Positions 8,042-17,636 are shown, counted from the first letter of the stretch. The stretch is 64,000 nt of DNA from DATAES01 sp963721305 (GCA_963721305.1 CAVRIR010000006.1:434001-498000); one strand, 5' to 3'. The notes: generated by a model not told the origin, from the sequence alone. Program-made: numbers and translations.

Positions 8042-9688
8042 ATGCTGGGAATAGGCGGCGCGCGGTTGCGAGCCGGGTCGTGCGCGATCGCAGCCTTGTT
8101 GGTGATCGGCATGTTCGTAGCCAGTGGCTGCGTCGCTGATCCACCGCCGCGCATTGGGACGGCGACCGCACGCAACGGCGCGGCGACGGTGGTGTGGCAG
8201 GCGCCGTTGGCCGCACCGTTTCCGATCAATGGCTATGAGGTGACGCCGTGGGTGGGGCAAACCGCGAAGACCCCTGTTCGCTTCAACTCGACGACGACGA
8301 CACAGACGGTGACGGGACTCACCAACGGGACCACGTACACGTTCACCGTCGTGGCGATCAACACGGACGGCAACAGCAGTGCGTCGTCATCGATGTCCAA
8401 CGCCGTCACACCGAGCGCGACGCTCCCCGGGTTCACCTTCGCGAAGTCGGTGAGCTCGAACCACCGGTACATCCTCGATCAGAACGGCAACCCGTATCTG
8501 CTCGTCGGTGATGCGCCGCAGGCGATGGTCGGCAACCTCTCCGTGTCCGACATGGGAACGTACTTCACCGATCGTCAGGCCCATCACATCAACGCAACTT
8601 GGGTGAACCTGCTGTGCGCCAGTTACACGGGCTGCAACAGCGATGGCACGACCTTCGACGGCATCGCGCCGTTCACCACGGCCGGCGACATCTCCACGCC
8701 GAACCCCACGTACTTCAAGCGCGTCGATGACATGCTCAATCTCGCTGCCGCGCACGGCATCACCGTGTTCCTGGATCCGGCAGAGACGGGTAGCTGGCTC
8801 ACGATGTTGGACAACAACGGCACCACCAAGGACCAGGCGTACGGCCAGTACCTCGGCAATCGGTACAAGTCCTTTCCGAACATCGTCTGGCTCAGCGGCA
8901 ACGACTTCCAGACGTGGTCGACCACCTCTGACGACGCGGCGGTGTTGGCGGTTGCCAACGGCATCAAGGCCGCCGGCGACACCCATCTGCAGACCGTCGA
9001 GCTCAATTACCTCTCGAGCTTGTCGACGAGCGACAGCCAGTGGACATCCGTCGTCAACCTCAATGCTGCGTACACGTATTACTCGACATACGACGAGGTG
9101 TCGCTCGGTTACAGGGCCACACCGACCAAGCCTGTGTTCATGGTCGAAGCTCACTACGACGGTGAGAGCGTCGGACCGGGCGGCTTCGGAACGCCGGTCG
9201 TCCTTCGTCGGCAGGAGTACTGGACGATGACTACCGGCGCGGCGGGTCAGCTCTACGGCTCGCAGTACTGGGGTCTGCAATCAGGCTGGCAAACCGGCAT
9301 CGACTCCGTCGGAGCCAGCGAGCTCAAGATCATGGCCGACTTCTTCGTGAGCCAACCGTGGACCACGCTGGTGCCGGACCTGAACCACGCGCTGGTCACC
9401 GCCGGGTACGGCACGTACGACCCCGGCGGCGTGGCGGCGTCCAACGACTTCGTGACGGGAGCGGAAACGTCCAACGGAAACACCGCGATCATCTACCTCC
9501 CATCGACGCAAACGATCACCGTGAACATGACCAAGCTGAGCGGCACGATCACGGCCAAGTGGTTCGACCCGACGACCGGTCAGTACACCTCCATCGGGAC
9601 CTTCCCCAACACCGGAAGCCACCAGTTCACACCGCCTGGCAACCACAGCGACGGCAACAACGACTGGGTGTTGCTCCTGCAACATTGA
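8042..9688 (+). CDS. Lipoprotein glycosidase, FN3 + DUF4038 (apiosidase-like) + C-terminal beta domain
   Basis: A 548-residue exported protein. The signal peptide ends in a lipobox, VASGC (Cys30). A fibronectin type III domain follows (about 34-125, with INGYEVTPW and LTNGTTYTFTVVAIN), then a DUF4038 TIM-barrel (about 130-440: GNPYLLVGDAPQAM, FPNIVWLSGNDF, FMVEAHYDGE). The last part (about 455-548) resembles the 'putative collagen-binding' beta domain that accompanies DUF4038. Characterised relatives cleave apiose or other plant-wall side chains; the substrate here is inferred only. ATG 8042 is preceded by a G-rich Shine-Dalgarno site. Together with the GH5 gene it suggests scavenging of complex glycans. 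Confidence 0.8.
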   Translation: MLGIGGARLRAGSCAIAALLVIGMFVASGCVADPPPRIGTATARNGAATVVWQAPLAAPFPINGYEVTPWVGQTAKTPVRFNSTTTTQTVTGLTNGTTYTFTVVAINTDGNSSASSSMSNAVTPSATLPGFTFAKSVSSNHRYILDQNGNPYLLVGDAPQAMVGNLSVSDMGTYFTDRQAHHINATWVNLLCASYTGCNSDGTTFDGIAPFTTAGDISTPNPTYFKRVDDMLNLAAAHGITVFLDPAETGSWLTMLDNNGTTKDQAYGQYLGNRYKSFPNIVWLSGNDFQTWSTTSDDAAVLAVANGIKAAGDTHLQTVELNYLSSLSTSDSQWTSVVNLNAAYTYYSTYDEVSLGYRATPTKPVFMVEAHYDGESVGPGGFGTPVVLRRQEYWTMTTGAAGQLYGSQYWGLQSGWQTGIDSVGASELKIMADFFVSQPWTTLVPDLNHALVTAGYGTYDPGGVAASNDFVTGAETSNGNTAIIYLPSTQTITVNMTKLSGTITAKWFDPTTGQYTSIGTFPNTGSHQFTPPGNHSDGNNDWVLLLQH

Positions 9689-9748
9689 GGACCGTGCGCA
9701 CGCGCGTGGTGATGATGTCGAGGTCAAGACCGCCGGCGGTGGCCGACG

Positions 9749-10705
9749 TCAGCGCGGGCGATCGCCGATGACGGTGATGCGCTCCATCACGCGACGGTTC
9801 GGGAAGTAGTCACTGGCCGCGTAGTGCTGGCTTGACCGGTTGTCCCAGAACGCAACGTCGCCGGGCTGCCAGCGCCAGCGACACTGGTACTCGGGGAAGG
9901 TGGCAGTGCGGCACAACAGGTCGAGCAGGTCGGCGCCGTCGTCAGGATCGAGTCCCACGATGTACTGCGTGAAGGCACGGTTGACGTAGATCGTCTTGCG
10001 ACCGGTCTCCGGGTGGATGCGCACGACCGGGTGCTCGACGGGAGGGAAGTCCTTCCGCAACTCGTCGCGCGTGGACGGGTCCATGGCGAAGCCGAAGGTG
10101 GTGATCCAGTCGTGAACCGCGCGCAGCCCCACGATGCGAGCCTTCGTGTCGTCGTGTAGTCCGTCGTAGGCCGCGCCCATGTCGGCCCAAAGCGTGTCGC
10201 CACCGACGGGAGGAACCTCGATCGCTCGCAGCACGGAGCCGAGCGACGGTTGCTCCCGCCACGTGACATCGCTGTGCCAGATGTTCTCGTACCCGCCGAG
10301 CTTTGGTCCCTTCTCGAACCGCACGACCTGCGGACGCTCCTCAGGTTGGTCGACGGTGACGCGGATGAACGGGTGCGTCTCGAGCAGTCCCCACTGCCCC
10401 GCGAACGCGGCGTGTTGGTCGCCGGTGATGTCCTGTCCGCGAAAGAAGATGACCTTCCATTCGAGAAGCGCGCGGTTGAGTTGGCTGAACAGCTCGTCGT
10501 CAACGGGCTGCCCGAGCGAGACGCCGTCAATGACCGCGCCGATGGTTGGCGCGAGCGGCTCGACCTCGAACCGGGTGTAGGGCTCGTCGACCCATCCCTT
10601 CGGCAACCGGGTCTCGACGCGAGGTCCAGCCCGGTAGTCGGAGAACAGCCGGTTGGGATCGGTCAATGTCACGCCCAGAGTCTGACCGCCTCGCCGGCCC
10701 GCCAT
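9749..10705 (-). CDS. TauD/TfdA family Fe(II)/2-oxoglutarate dioxygenase
   Basis: A 318-residue non-haem iron dioxygenase that couples 2-oxoglutarate decarboxylation to hydroxylation of a substrate. The metal triad is visible: His144 and Asp146 in NIWHSDVTW and the distal His294 in SSQHYA. A 2-oxoglutarate-binding Arg lies in RRVMERI near the end. The length fits TauD. Family substrates include taurine, alkyl sulfates and aryloxyalkanoates, and the sequence does not decide between them. I prefer ATG 10705 to the adjacent TTG 10708. No sulfonate transport genes are near. Confidence 0.85.
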   Translation of the reverse strand: MAGRRGGQTLGVTLTDPNRLFSDYRAGPRVETRLPKGWVDEPYTRFEVEPLAPTIGAVIDGVSLGQPVDDELFSQLNRALLEWKVIFFRGQDITGDQHAAFAGQWGLLETHPFIRVTVDQPEERPQVVRFEKGPKLGGYENIWHSDVTWREQPSLGSVLRAIEVPPVGGDTLWADMGAAYDGLHDDTKARIVGLRAVHDWITTFGFAMDPSTRDELRKDFPPVEHPVVRIHPETGRKTIYVNRAFTQYIVGLDPDDGADLLDLLCRTATFPEYQCRWRWQPGDVAFWDNRSSQHYAASDYFPNRRVMERITVIGDRPR

Positions 10706-10708
10706 CAA

Positions 10709-10876
10709 TCAGGGACCGGGGGCTCCGGCTGGAGTTGCGCGTCGCTGCGGCAGCCGCCCCACCACCGCGACGGCGGCCGCCGCGAGGACGATCCCGACCG
10801 CGCCGAGCCACGCGCCGATCGCGATCGTGGTGCAGGGGCGAGCGCACGCGTCGACCGACGCTGCGAATCGGTCCAG
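10709..10876 (-). CDS. Possible small membrane protein without a standard start
   Basis: An open frame of about 55 residues fills the gap between the kinase-like gene and the dioxygenase. It has one convincing membrane segment (about residues 18-40, Ala/Val/Ile-rich), a basic stretch RLPQRR and a Pro/Ala tail. It ends three bases before the dioxygenase ATG. Only CTG codons are available as starts, so either the true start is non-canonical, an indel hides it, or this is chance. Confidence 0.25.
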   Translation of the reverse strand: MDRFAASVDACARPCTTIAIGAWLGAVGIVLAAAAVAVVGRLPQRRATPAGAPGP

Positions 10877-10881
10877 CTCGA

Positions 10882-11559
10882 TCAGTGTGGTCGCAACTCC
10901 CAGGCGGGCTGCTCGGGCTGCTCGTTGTGCACGATGACGTCCGCGTGATCGGTCGGGCGAACCGTGTCGAAGTAGTGCTGTTGGGAGGGCAGGTACCGGT
11001 TGCGGAAGCGCTGCTCGACGCGAACGGCGGATCCCAACGATGCCCGGTCACGGACGCGGGCGCGATCCAAGGTCGTCTCGAACGTCGTGTCGACGAAGAT
11101 GCGGAGATCCCAACGGTCGATCAGCTCCGGGCGTAGGAGGAACACACCGTCGAACAGGAGCAGCGCGTCGGGCGTTGCCGTCGTGACTGGCGGGGACAGC
11201 GCCGCGTCTGTGTCGCGGTCGTACACCGCGTACTGAAACCTACGGTCGCCATCGGGACCGAGCGGAGCGAGCAAGACCCGGTGTAGCGCGTCGAAATCGA
11301 AGCTGTCGTGATAACACCCTTCGGGCGAGTCCGCGCCACGCCGATAGCGCTTCGCGCGCGGTAGGAGAAACCCTTCGATCGTTGCCCGGATGACGGAGCG
11401 ACCGCGCGCTCGCAGGACTACGGCCAGTTCGTCGGCCAGCGTCGACTTGCCGGCGGCGGGCCGACCGTCGATCGCCACCCGTACCGGATGACTTGTCGTC
11501 ACGGACTCGATCGTCTCGGCGAGGCGATCGAGCAGTTCGTGGCGAGTGCCGTTGTTCAT
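10882..11559 (-). CDS. Uridine kinase-like P-loop NTPase
   Basis: A 225-residue P-loop kinase of the uridine/phosphoribulokinase type. The Walker A loop is GRPAAGKST (32-40). A LLLFDGVFLLRPEL segment matches the acidic Walker B/lid region, and RFRNRYLPSQQHY the nucleoside-side helix. It probably phosphorylates a nucleoside or related sugar. The short protein and divergent middle mean the exact substrate is not certain. ATG 11559 starts just before the helix leading into the P-loop. It lies between the adenylyl cyclase and the dioxygenase on the same strand. Confidence 0.75.
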   Translation of the reverse strand: MNNGTRHELLDRLAETIESVTTSHPVRVAIDGRPAAGKSTLADELAVVLRARGRSVIRATIEGFLLPRAKRYRRGADSPEGCYHDSFDFDALHRVLLAPLGPDGDRRFQYAVYDRDTDAALSPPVTTATPDALLLFDGVFLLRPELIDRWDLRIFVDTTFETTLDRARVRDRASLGSAVRVEQRFRNRYLPSQQHYFDTVRPTDHADVIVHNEQPEQPAWELRPH

Positions 11560-11588
11560 GATCCTCGCTCTACGGTGGGATCGCGCGA

Positions 11589-12920
11589 TCAAGCCGCCAC
11601 GGCGAACAATCTCCAGGCACCCGGGATCCCCTTGAGATCGTGCTCGCCGCGGTCGTCGAAGTTGATCCCCGAGCCGATCACGAGATCTCTGACGGTCGTG
11701 GAGACGAGCACTTCTCCGGGTTGCGCGAGCCCACCGATGCGCGCGCCGATGTGGACAGCAATGCCGGCCAAGTCGTCGTCGCGCACTTCGCATTCGCCGC
11801 TGTGAAGTCCACAGCGCACCTCGACTCCGATCCGCCGGGCCTCTTCGGTGATGGCGCGGGCGCAGCGCACCGCTCGACCGGGTCCGTCGAAGGCGGCGAG
11901 AAACCCGTCGCCAAGTGTCTTGATCTCACGGCCTCGGAACCGCTCGATCTCGTTGCGAATCAACCGATCGTGGCGATCCAGCAGGTCGTGCCAGCCCCGG
12001 TCTCCGAGCGCCGAGGCACGTTCCGTCGACCCCACGATGTCAGTGAAGAGCACGGTGGCGAGGATGCGATCGATCTCGTGGTCGCCACGCGTTCCGGTGA
12101 GAAACTGCTCGACGACGTCCATCGCTTCGTCTTCGACACCGGGACGCGCGCTCAGGTGAAAATCACCGGGAAGCTCGACGAGTGTGGCGCCGGCAATGTG
12201 CTCGGCGGCGTACCGACCACCCTCGACGGGGGCGACGGGGTCGCCGCTTCGGTGCATCACCAGTGTGGGGGCGCTGATGCTGGGCAGCACCGATCGAACG
12301 TCGACCTGAACGTTCATCTCGAGCAGTTGACGCGCGGCCCCGGGACTGGCGGCGAAACGCTCGAAGCGCGCCGTCTCCTCCCGAGCACGTTCATCATCGG
12401 CAACGCCTTGGATGAAGAAAGGCAGGACGGATCCCGTTCCCCAGTTTTGCTCGACCACGTCGAGTTGGGGAGCAAGCGCTTCCTGGGTCCAACCCCACGG
12501 CCAGTCCGGCCCGACAGCAAAGCGAGGGCTCGTACTACGCAGGACCAACGCGGCAGCACGTTCGGGATAGAGCGCTGCGAACACCATGCTCATCGGGCCG
12601 CCTTCTGAGACCCCAACGAGGGCCGCCCGTTCGCTCTCGGCCGCGTCCATCACCGCTCGTATGTCATCCATGCGTTCTTCGAGGGTGGGCCAGCCTCCGA
12701 CCCGGTCGGAGAGTCCGGTGCCGCGCTTGTCGAAGACGATCACACGGCTGTACTCGGACAGGCGGCGAAAGATGTTGACCCAGTACGGCAGCTCCCAGTT
12801 CATCTCCACGTGAGAGATGAAGCCAGGGGCGTAGACGAGATCGAACGGTCCGTCACCGAAGACTTGGTATGCGATGTGCAGGTCACCGCTCTTGGCGTAG
12901 CGCGTGACAGGCGTCTTCAC
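11589..12920 (-). CDS. Alpha/beta hydrolase fused to class III adenylyl cyclase (LipJ/Rv1900c-like)
   Basis: A 443-residue two-domain enzyme. Residues 1-275 are an alpha/beta hydrolase with an intact elbow GVSEG (103-107, Ser105) and a late His in PGDFHLSA. Residues 285-443 are a class III cyclase catalytic domain: metal Asp294 in LFTDIVGST, Asp338 in TLGDGF, adenine-selecting Lys334 and Asp383, and transition-state Arg394. The Asn usually found four residues before that Arg is His390. The architecture matches mycobacterial LipJ, in which the hydrolase domain is thought to modulate cAMP synthesis. GTG 12920 is the only start that fits the N-terminal strand. Confidence 0.85.
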   Translation of the reverse strand: MKTPVTRYAKSGDLHIAYQVFGDGPFDLVYAPGFISHVEMNWELPYWVNIFRRLSEYSRVIVFDKRGTGLSDRVGGWPTLEERMDDIRAVMDAAESERAALVGVSEGGPMSMVFAALYPERAAALVLRSTSPRFAVGPDWPWGWTQEALAPQLDVVEQNWGTGSVLPFFIQGVADDERAREETARFERFAASPGAARQLLEMNVQVDVRSVLPSISAPTLVMHRSGDPVAPVEGGRYAAEHIAGATLVELPGDFHLSARPGVEDEAMDVVEQFLTGTRGDHEIDRILATVLFTDIVGSTERASALGDRGWHDLLDRHDRLIRNEIERFRGREIKTLGDGFLAAFDGPGRAVRCARAITEEARRIGVEVRCGLHSGECEVRDDDLAGIAVHIGARIGGLAQPGEVLVSTTVRDLVIGSGINFDDRGEHDLKGIPGAWRLFAVAA

Positions 12921-13066
12921 AGCACCAGTGTGGTACAGGCGACGCGCCGAACGGGGGTCTTGTTTGGCATCTACGTTCCTTCGCCGAGTCGAACGCGCCG
13001 CGTGCCACGAGCGCCACCGCTTGGACAATTCGACGCCCGACTCGAGCCCAGCCGGATGAGGATTGG

Positions 13067-14158
13067 CTACGGGCTGAGGATCAGATCCGCGAGACGCTGG
13101 CGCTGCCAACCCTGGTAACCGAGCAGCAAGTCCGCTTGCTTGGCCTTGCGGTAGTGCAGGTGCGCGTCGCAGTCCCACGTGAACCCGACGCCGCCGTGGA
13201 TCTGAATCGACTCGGCCGTCACCTCGTTGGCTGCCTCAGCGACGTGCGCCTTCGCCATTGCGGCCGCTTCTTCCCGCACGGGCTCGTCGGCGTCGGAGGC
13301 CCAGGCCGCGTAGTGGGTACCGACGCGGGCGAGCTCGAGCCGGTGCAGCATGTCCGCCGCCTTGTGCTTGATCGCCTGGAAGGTGGCGATCGGGCGGTCG
13401 AACTGGACGCGCACCTTGGCGTACTCGACCGCTAGCGCGTTGGCGGCCTCCATCGAGCCGACGAGCTCGGCGCACAACGCGACATTGGTGTCGTCGACGA
13501 TGCGTTGCCACAGCCGTGTCTGATCGTCGTCGGGGCCGACGGGCTCGGCCTCTTGCCCGTCGAACTCGAGGCGCGCGACCTTGCGAGTCACGTCCCACGC
13601 GGGCACGAGCTCACCCGCGGGTGCCTCGACGAGGAAGGTGCCGATGCCGTGCTCGGTGCGCGCCACGACCAACGCCCAGTCGGCGGTGTGGCCGTCGAGG
13701 ACGATCGGCTTGTCGCCGGACAGCCGCCAACGACCGCTCTTGCGCACGGCACGCGTGCGGACTCTCGTCACCGGATCGCCGGTGCCGGATTCCTCGAGCG
13801 CGACGGTTCCCCGCGTCGCACCGGACGCCAGCGACGACAACTGATCCCCGAGACCGAGGTGCCGCGCCGCCAAGGTCGCGAAGACCGCTGACGAGAAGTA
13901 CGGACCGGGGAACGGCACCCGTCCCATCTCCTCCATCACCACGACGAGATCGACGAGTCCGAGTCCGAGCCCGCCATTCGCCTCGGGTACGAGCAATCCG
14001 GTCCAACCGAGCTCGACCATGTGATCCCACACGGCGTCGGTGAACCCGCGATCGTCGTCGACCATGGCGCGCACGTACGCGCTTGGACTCTCGCGCTCGA
14101 GGAAGCTGCGTACGCTCCGGCGCAGCTCGTCCTGATCTTCGTTGAACGTGAAGTCCAT
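13067..14158 (-). CDS. Acyl-CoA dehydrogenase, short type
   Basis: A 363-residue FAD enzyme that introduces the alpha-beta double bond into an acyl-CoA. The N-terminus (MDFTFNEDQDELRRSVRSFL), a middle beta domain with VALEESGTGDP, and the C-terminal QFDRPIATFQAIKHKAADM and IHGGVGFTWDCDAHL motifs are typical. The last two belong to the dimer/FAD contact region. The catalytic-base position in this subtype is not obvious. It starts 60 bp from a divergent second acyl-CoA dehydrogenase. Such pairs often form heteromeric enzymes in actinobacterial sterol or branched-chain catabolism, and that role is an inference. Confidence 0.88.
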   Translation of the reverse strand: MDFTFNEDQDELRRSVRSFLERESPSAYVRAMVDDDRGFTDAVWDHMVELGWTGLLVPEANGGLGLGLVDLVVVMEEMGRVPFPGPYFSSAVFATLAARHLGLGDQLSSLASGATRGTVALEESGTGDPVTRVRTRAVRKSGRWRLSGDKPIVLDGHTADWALVVARTEHGIGTFLVEAPAGELVPAWDVTRKVARLEFDGQEAEPVGPDDDQTRLWQRIVDDTNVALCAELVGSMEAANALAVEYAKVRVQFDRPIATFQAIKHKAADMLHRLELARVGTHYAAWASDADEPVREEAAAMAKAHVAEAANEVTAESIQIHGGVGFTWDCDAHLHYRKAKQADLLLGYQGWQRQRLADLILSP

Positions 14159-14190
14159 CAGCGGACCGTCGCCGCGGCTGAGAAAGCTGA

Positions 14191-14203
14191 CATGAGCGTC
14201 ATG
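14191..14203. promoter_or_regulatory. Palindrome in the divergent acyl-CoA dehydrogenase promoter
   Basis: CATGAGCGTCATG is a perfect 5-3-5 inverted repeat in the 60-bp gap between the two divergent acyl-CoA dehydrogenase genes. Neither start has a good Shine-Dalgarno site, so both may be leaderless and the shared promoter must lie in this gap. A TetR-type fatty-acid regulator is a reasonable binder, but none is encoded next to it. Confidence 0.4.
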
Positions 14204-14218
14204 GTACGTTGACCCGCG

Positions 14219-15436
14219 ATGGACTTCGCCCACAGCGAGGAAGACATCGCGTTCCGAGACGAGTTGCGCGGATGGCTCGACGAGAACCTGGGGAAGTTCC
14301 TCGCCGAGTGGGGTGAACAGGACGCGAACCCCGACGGGCCGCCCGAGGCGCACGGGATCATGGGCGCGATGGAGCGCCGCCGCGCATGGCAGCGGACGCT
14401 GAACGAAGGTCGGTGGGCCGCGATCAACTGGCCGGTCGAGTGGGGTGGACGGGCCGCGAGCGTGACCCAGAACGTCATCTACAGCGAGGAGATGGCTCGG
14501 GCGCGTACGCCGGGCATCTACAACGCCAACGGTCTGTGGCAGATCGGTCCGATGATCATCCGGTGGGGAACCGACGAGCAGAAGAAACGTTGGATCCCCA
14601 ACATCCTCAACGCGAACGACCACTGGTGCCAGGGCTTCAGCGAGCCGCAGGCCGGGTCCGATCTCGCCAACCTGCGCACCCTCGCGGTGCAGGACGGCGA
14701 CGAGTACGTGCTGAACGGCCAGAAGATCTGGATCTCGTCCGCGCACATCGCCAAGTGGGGCCTGTTCCTCGTGCGGACCGACCCGACGGCGATCGAGCGC
14801 GGCGCGAAGCACGAAGGCATCACCGCGTTGATCATCGACCTCGAGGCGGACGGCATCGACTGCCGGCCGATCCGTGACATCACGGGCGAGGAGATGTTCA
14901 ACGAGATCTTCTTCACCGACGCCCGCGTACCGGTTGCGTACCGACTCGGCGACGAAGGGGCGGGCTGGCAAGTCGCAATGGGAACGCTCGGGCACGAGCG
15001 CGTGGGCACGGCCGGGCTCGCGATCTCGATGAAGGCCGACCTCGAATCGATGGTGTCACTGGCGCGGGCCGTGAACCCCGACGCGCTGCGCGATCCCGAG
15101 TTGCGGGAGCGAATCGCACGAGCGCACACCGACATCGAGTACACCCGGTTGCTCAACTACCGCGCGCTGTCGAAGATCCTGAAGGGCGAGCCGAACTGGC
15201 CCGAGGTGCCGCTCGCGAAGCTGCAGTGGTCACATCTCGCGCAGACGCTGGCCGACCTCGCCTGCGATCTGCTCGGCCCGTCCGCAGTCCTGGCCAAGGG
15301 CGGCCCCGACGCGATCGACGGCGGCGCGTGGAACCGGCTGTTCGTGTTCCAGCGCTACACGTCCATCGGCGCTGGCACCACCGAGGTCCAGAAGAACATC
15401 ATCGCCGACCGCGCCATCAAGCTCCCCCGCAAGTAA
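14219..15436 (+). CDS. Acyl-CoA dehydrogenase, long type
   Basis: A 405-residue acyl-CoA dehydrogenase. It shows MDFAHSEEDIAFRDELRGWL at the N-terminus, the flavin-contact motif CQGFSEPQAGSDLANL, KIWISSAHIAKWGLFLVRTD, and a C-terminal FVFQRYTSIGAGTTEVQKN with the GTTEVQ signature. It is the larger member of a divergent pair and is followed by a convergent thiolase. Both genes and the thiolase fit a beta-oxidation module. ATG 14219 has no Shine-Dalgarno site. Confidence 0.9.
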   Translation: MDFAHSEEDIAFRDELRGWLDENLGKFLAEWGEQDANPDGPPEAHGIMGAMERRRAWQRTLNEGRWAAINWPVEWGGRAASVTQNVIYSEEMARARTPGIYNANGLWQIGPMIIRWGTDEQKKRWIPNILNANDHWCQGFSEPQAGSDLANLRTLAVQDGDEYVLNGQKIWISSAHIAKWGLFLVRTDPTAIERGAKHEGITALIIDLEADGIDCRPIRDITGEEMFNEIFFTDARVPVAYRLGDEGAGWQVAMGTLGHERVGTAGLAISMKADLESMVSLARAVNPDALRDPELRERIARAHTDIEYTRLLNYRALSKILKGEPNWPEVPLAKLQWSHLAQTLADLACDLLGPSAVLAKGGPDAIDGGAWNRLFVFQRYTSIGAGTTEVQKNIIADRAIKLPRK

Positions 15437-15463
15437 GGCGGCGCGCCGTGGTCGCGGTGGTCG

Positions 15464-16653
15464 TCAGGGGATGCGTTCGATGACGGTGGCGTTCGCCATG
15501 CCGCCGCCTTCGCACATGGTCTGGAAGCCGTAACGCCCGCCGGTCGCCTCGAGCTGGTTGAGCAACGTCGTCATCAGGCGAACGCCGGTTGCACCGAGTG
15601 GATGGCCGATCGCGATCGCGCCGCCGCGCGGGTTGTACTTCGCGGGATCCGGCACGAACTCACGCGCCCACATCAGCGCGATCGCGGCGAACGCTTCGTT
15701 GCACTCGATCGCGTCGAAGTCGTCGATCGTCATACCCGAGCGCGCCAGCAGCTTTCTGGTCACCGGGTTCGGAGCCGACAGTACGAGCACCGCGTCATCA
15801 CCGCCCACGACCATGTGGCGGATCACGGCACGCGCCCGCAACCCGAGTCGGTCCGCGAGCGTGCGGTCTGCGATCAACATCGCAGATGCGCCGTCGGACA
15901 TCTGCGACGAGTTGCCGGCGGTGATGTCGGGAGCGATCGTCGGATCCCACGACGCCGCAGAACCGAGCGCGGCCAGCGACTCCATCGTGCCGCCCCGCCG
16001 GATTCCCTCGTCGTGCTCGAGCATGTCGCCGGTCTCGCGCCCGTCCGCATCCTTGACCGGCACGGCGAGCAGTTCGGTGGCCACCGTGCCGTTGTCGACG
16101 GCGGCCGCGGCATGCCGATGGGACTCGAGCGCGTACTCGTCCATGTCTTCGCGAATGATCTTGAACCGGTCGGCCAGGATCTGTGCGACCTCGAACTGCG
16201 TCTTGAGCTGGCCGTCGCATGCCTCCATGAACGCTGGCGAGAACGGTCCGAGCCCGCCACTCGCGTTGCTCGCCATCGGCGCACGCGTCATCGACTCGAC
16301 ACCGCACGCGATGGCGATGTCGTAGCAACCCGACATGACGCCCTGCGCGGCGAAGTGCATCGCCTGTTGCGACGATCCGCACTGCCGATCGACGGATGTG
16401 CACGCAACGGACTGCGGCAGGCCCGCCGCGACCCAGCTGTTGCGGATGACGTTGCACCCCTGCTCGCCGACCTGGGTCACGCAACCGCCCACGACGTCGT
16501 CGACCCGCTCGGGATCGACGCCGGTACGGTCGATCAGTCCCCGCAGGGTGAAAGCGAGCAGATCCGTCGGATGCCATCCGGCCAGAGCGCGCCCTTGCGC
16601 TTTCCGATCGGCGTCCGCACCGTGTCGACGATCACCGCTTCGCGCATCTCCAT
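15464..16653 (-). CDS. Thiolase (acetyl-CoA acetyltransferase), frameshifted
   Basis: Catalyses thiolytic cleavage or condensation of acyl-CoAs. The N-terminus EAVIVDTVRTPIGKRKGAL is typical. The frame then breaks at about 16587-16592, where a GCGCGC run seems two bases too long. Removing GC gives KGALAGWHPTDLLAF and joins the main frame (GGCVTQVGEQGCNV onward). The active-site Cys lies in SVDRQCGSSQQA, the His in CNEAFAA/GHPLGATGVR and the second Cys in TMCEGGGMANA. Corrected length is 395 residues. It is divergent from a LysR gene, the likely regulator, with ATG 16653 or 16646 as start. Confidence 0.85.
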
Positions 16654-16709
16654 CGTCGCAGTGTAGGAGTCAACCCGACGGCCGATCGGAGCTTCGTTAC
16701 CGTAGTGGT

Positions 16710-17594
16710 ATGGATCGGGCCGACTTGGAGCTCGTAGTCGCAATCGCCCGAACAGGTTCATTGACGGCAGCGGCGCAGCAGCTGCACATCGCACAGCCTC
16801 CCCTGAGCCGGCGACTCAAGCGCATCGAATCCGAGATCGGCGCGCCGCTGTTCATTCGTGGCCGTCATGGCGCCACGCCCACGGTCGTCGGTCGAACGCT
16901 GGCAGAGCGGTCGGAGTCGGCGCTGGACGCGATCCGACGGGCCGAGCAGGACGCGGAGGACGTGGCGACCGGCCGCTCGGGCCGGCTCAAGATCGGCGTG
17001 ACCCCGACGCTCGGCGCGGTGCTGCTGCCGGGAGCGCTCGCGTTGTTCCGACACGAGCACCGCGACGTCCGCCTCGAGCTCGTGGCGAGTGGCGACTCGG
17101 CCGCGCTGCGGTCACAGGTGCGCGACGGAACGCTCGACGTCGCACTCGCCGTCCTCGCGCGTCCACCCGAGCCCGGAACCCGCAACGCCCTCACCGGCCA
17201 GCAGCGCTTCGTGCTGATCGCACCCCGAGAGCTCAGACTCGGACGATCGGGCAAGGTCAAGCGAGCCGCTCTCGCGGGCTTGCCCGTTGTCGCGCTCACC
17301 AAGGGATCGGGTTTGCGTCAGCAGCTCGACGACGTCTTCGACGAGCTCGGCGTCACGCCCGACATCGCCATCGAGACGTCCGAACGCGAGATGCTCGTTC
17401 CCTTCGTGGCCGCGGGCCTCGGTGTTTCACTCGTCCCCGAAGGGTTCGTCACCGGCCGGGCACCAGGCTGCGCGCTCTACGAGCTCGATCCGGCAGTGCG
17501 CCGCCCCGTGGGCGTCGTCGTCGCGAAGGGCCTCCCACCCGCACTCGTGTCCGCGCTGCTCGACACCCTCACCCGGACCACCGACCTCCACTGA
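16710..17594 (+). CDS. LysR family transcriptional regulator
   Basis: A 294-residue LysR regulator: winged helix-turn-helix at residues 3-60 (LTAAAQQLHIAQPPLSRRLKR) and a periplasmic-binding-like effector domain from about 92 (RLKIGVTPTLGAVLLPGAL) to the end. It starts 56 bp from the divergent thiolase gene, the standard arrangement for a LysR protein controlling its neighbour. The inducer is probably a CoA ester or aromatic acid, inferred only from context. Long upstream frames are shadow of the thiolase, so ATG 16710 is used. Confidence 0.88.
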   Translation: MDRADLELVVAIARTGSLTAAAQQLHIAQPPLSRRLKRIESEIGAPLFIRGRHGATPTVVGRTLAERSESALDAIRRAEQDAEDVATGRSGRLKIGVTPTLGAVLLPGALALFRHEHRDVRLELVASGDSAALRSQVRDGTLDVALAVLARPPEPGTRNALTGQQRFVLIAPRELRLGRSGKVKRAALAGLPVVALTKGSGLRQQLDDVFDELGVTPDIAIETSEREMLVPFVAAGLGVSLVPEGFVTGRAPGCALYELDPAVRRPVGVVVAKGLPPALVSALLDTLTRTTDLH

Positions 17595-17636
17595 CGGCGA
17601 GCGAACGTTGACCCGGAGTTCGCTCAGGTCGACACG

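Noticed and set aside
8387..9280. Minus-strand frame opposite the DUF4038 lipoprotein
   Set aside because: Shadow frame; the plus-strand protein has a signal peptide and recognisable domains.
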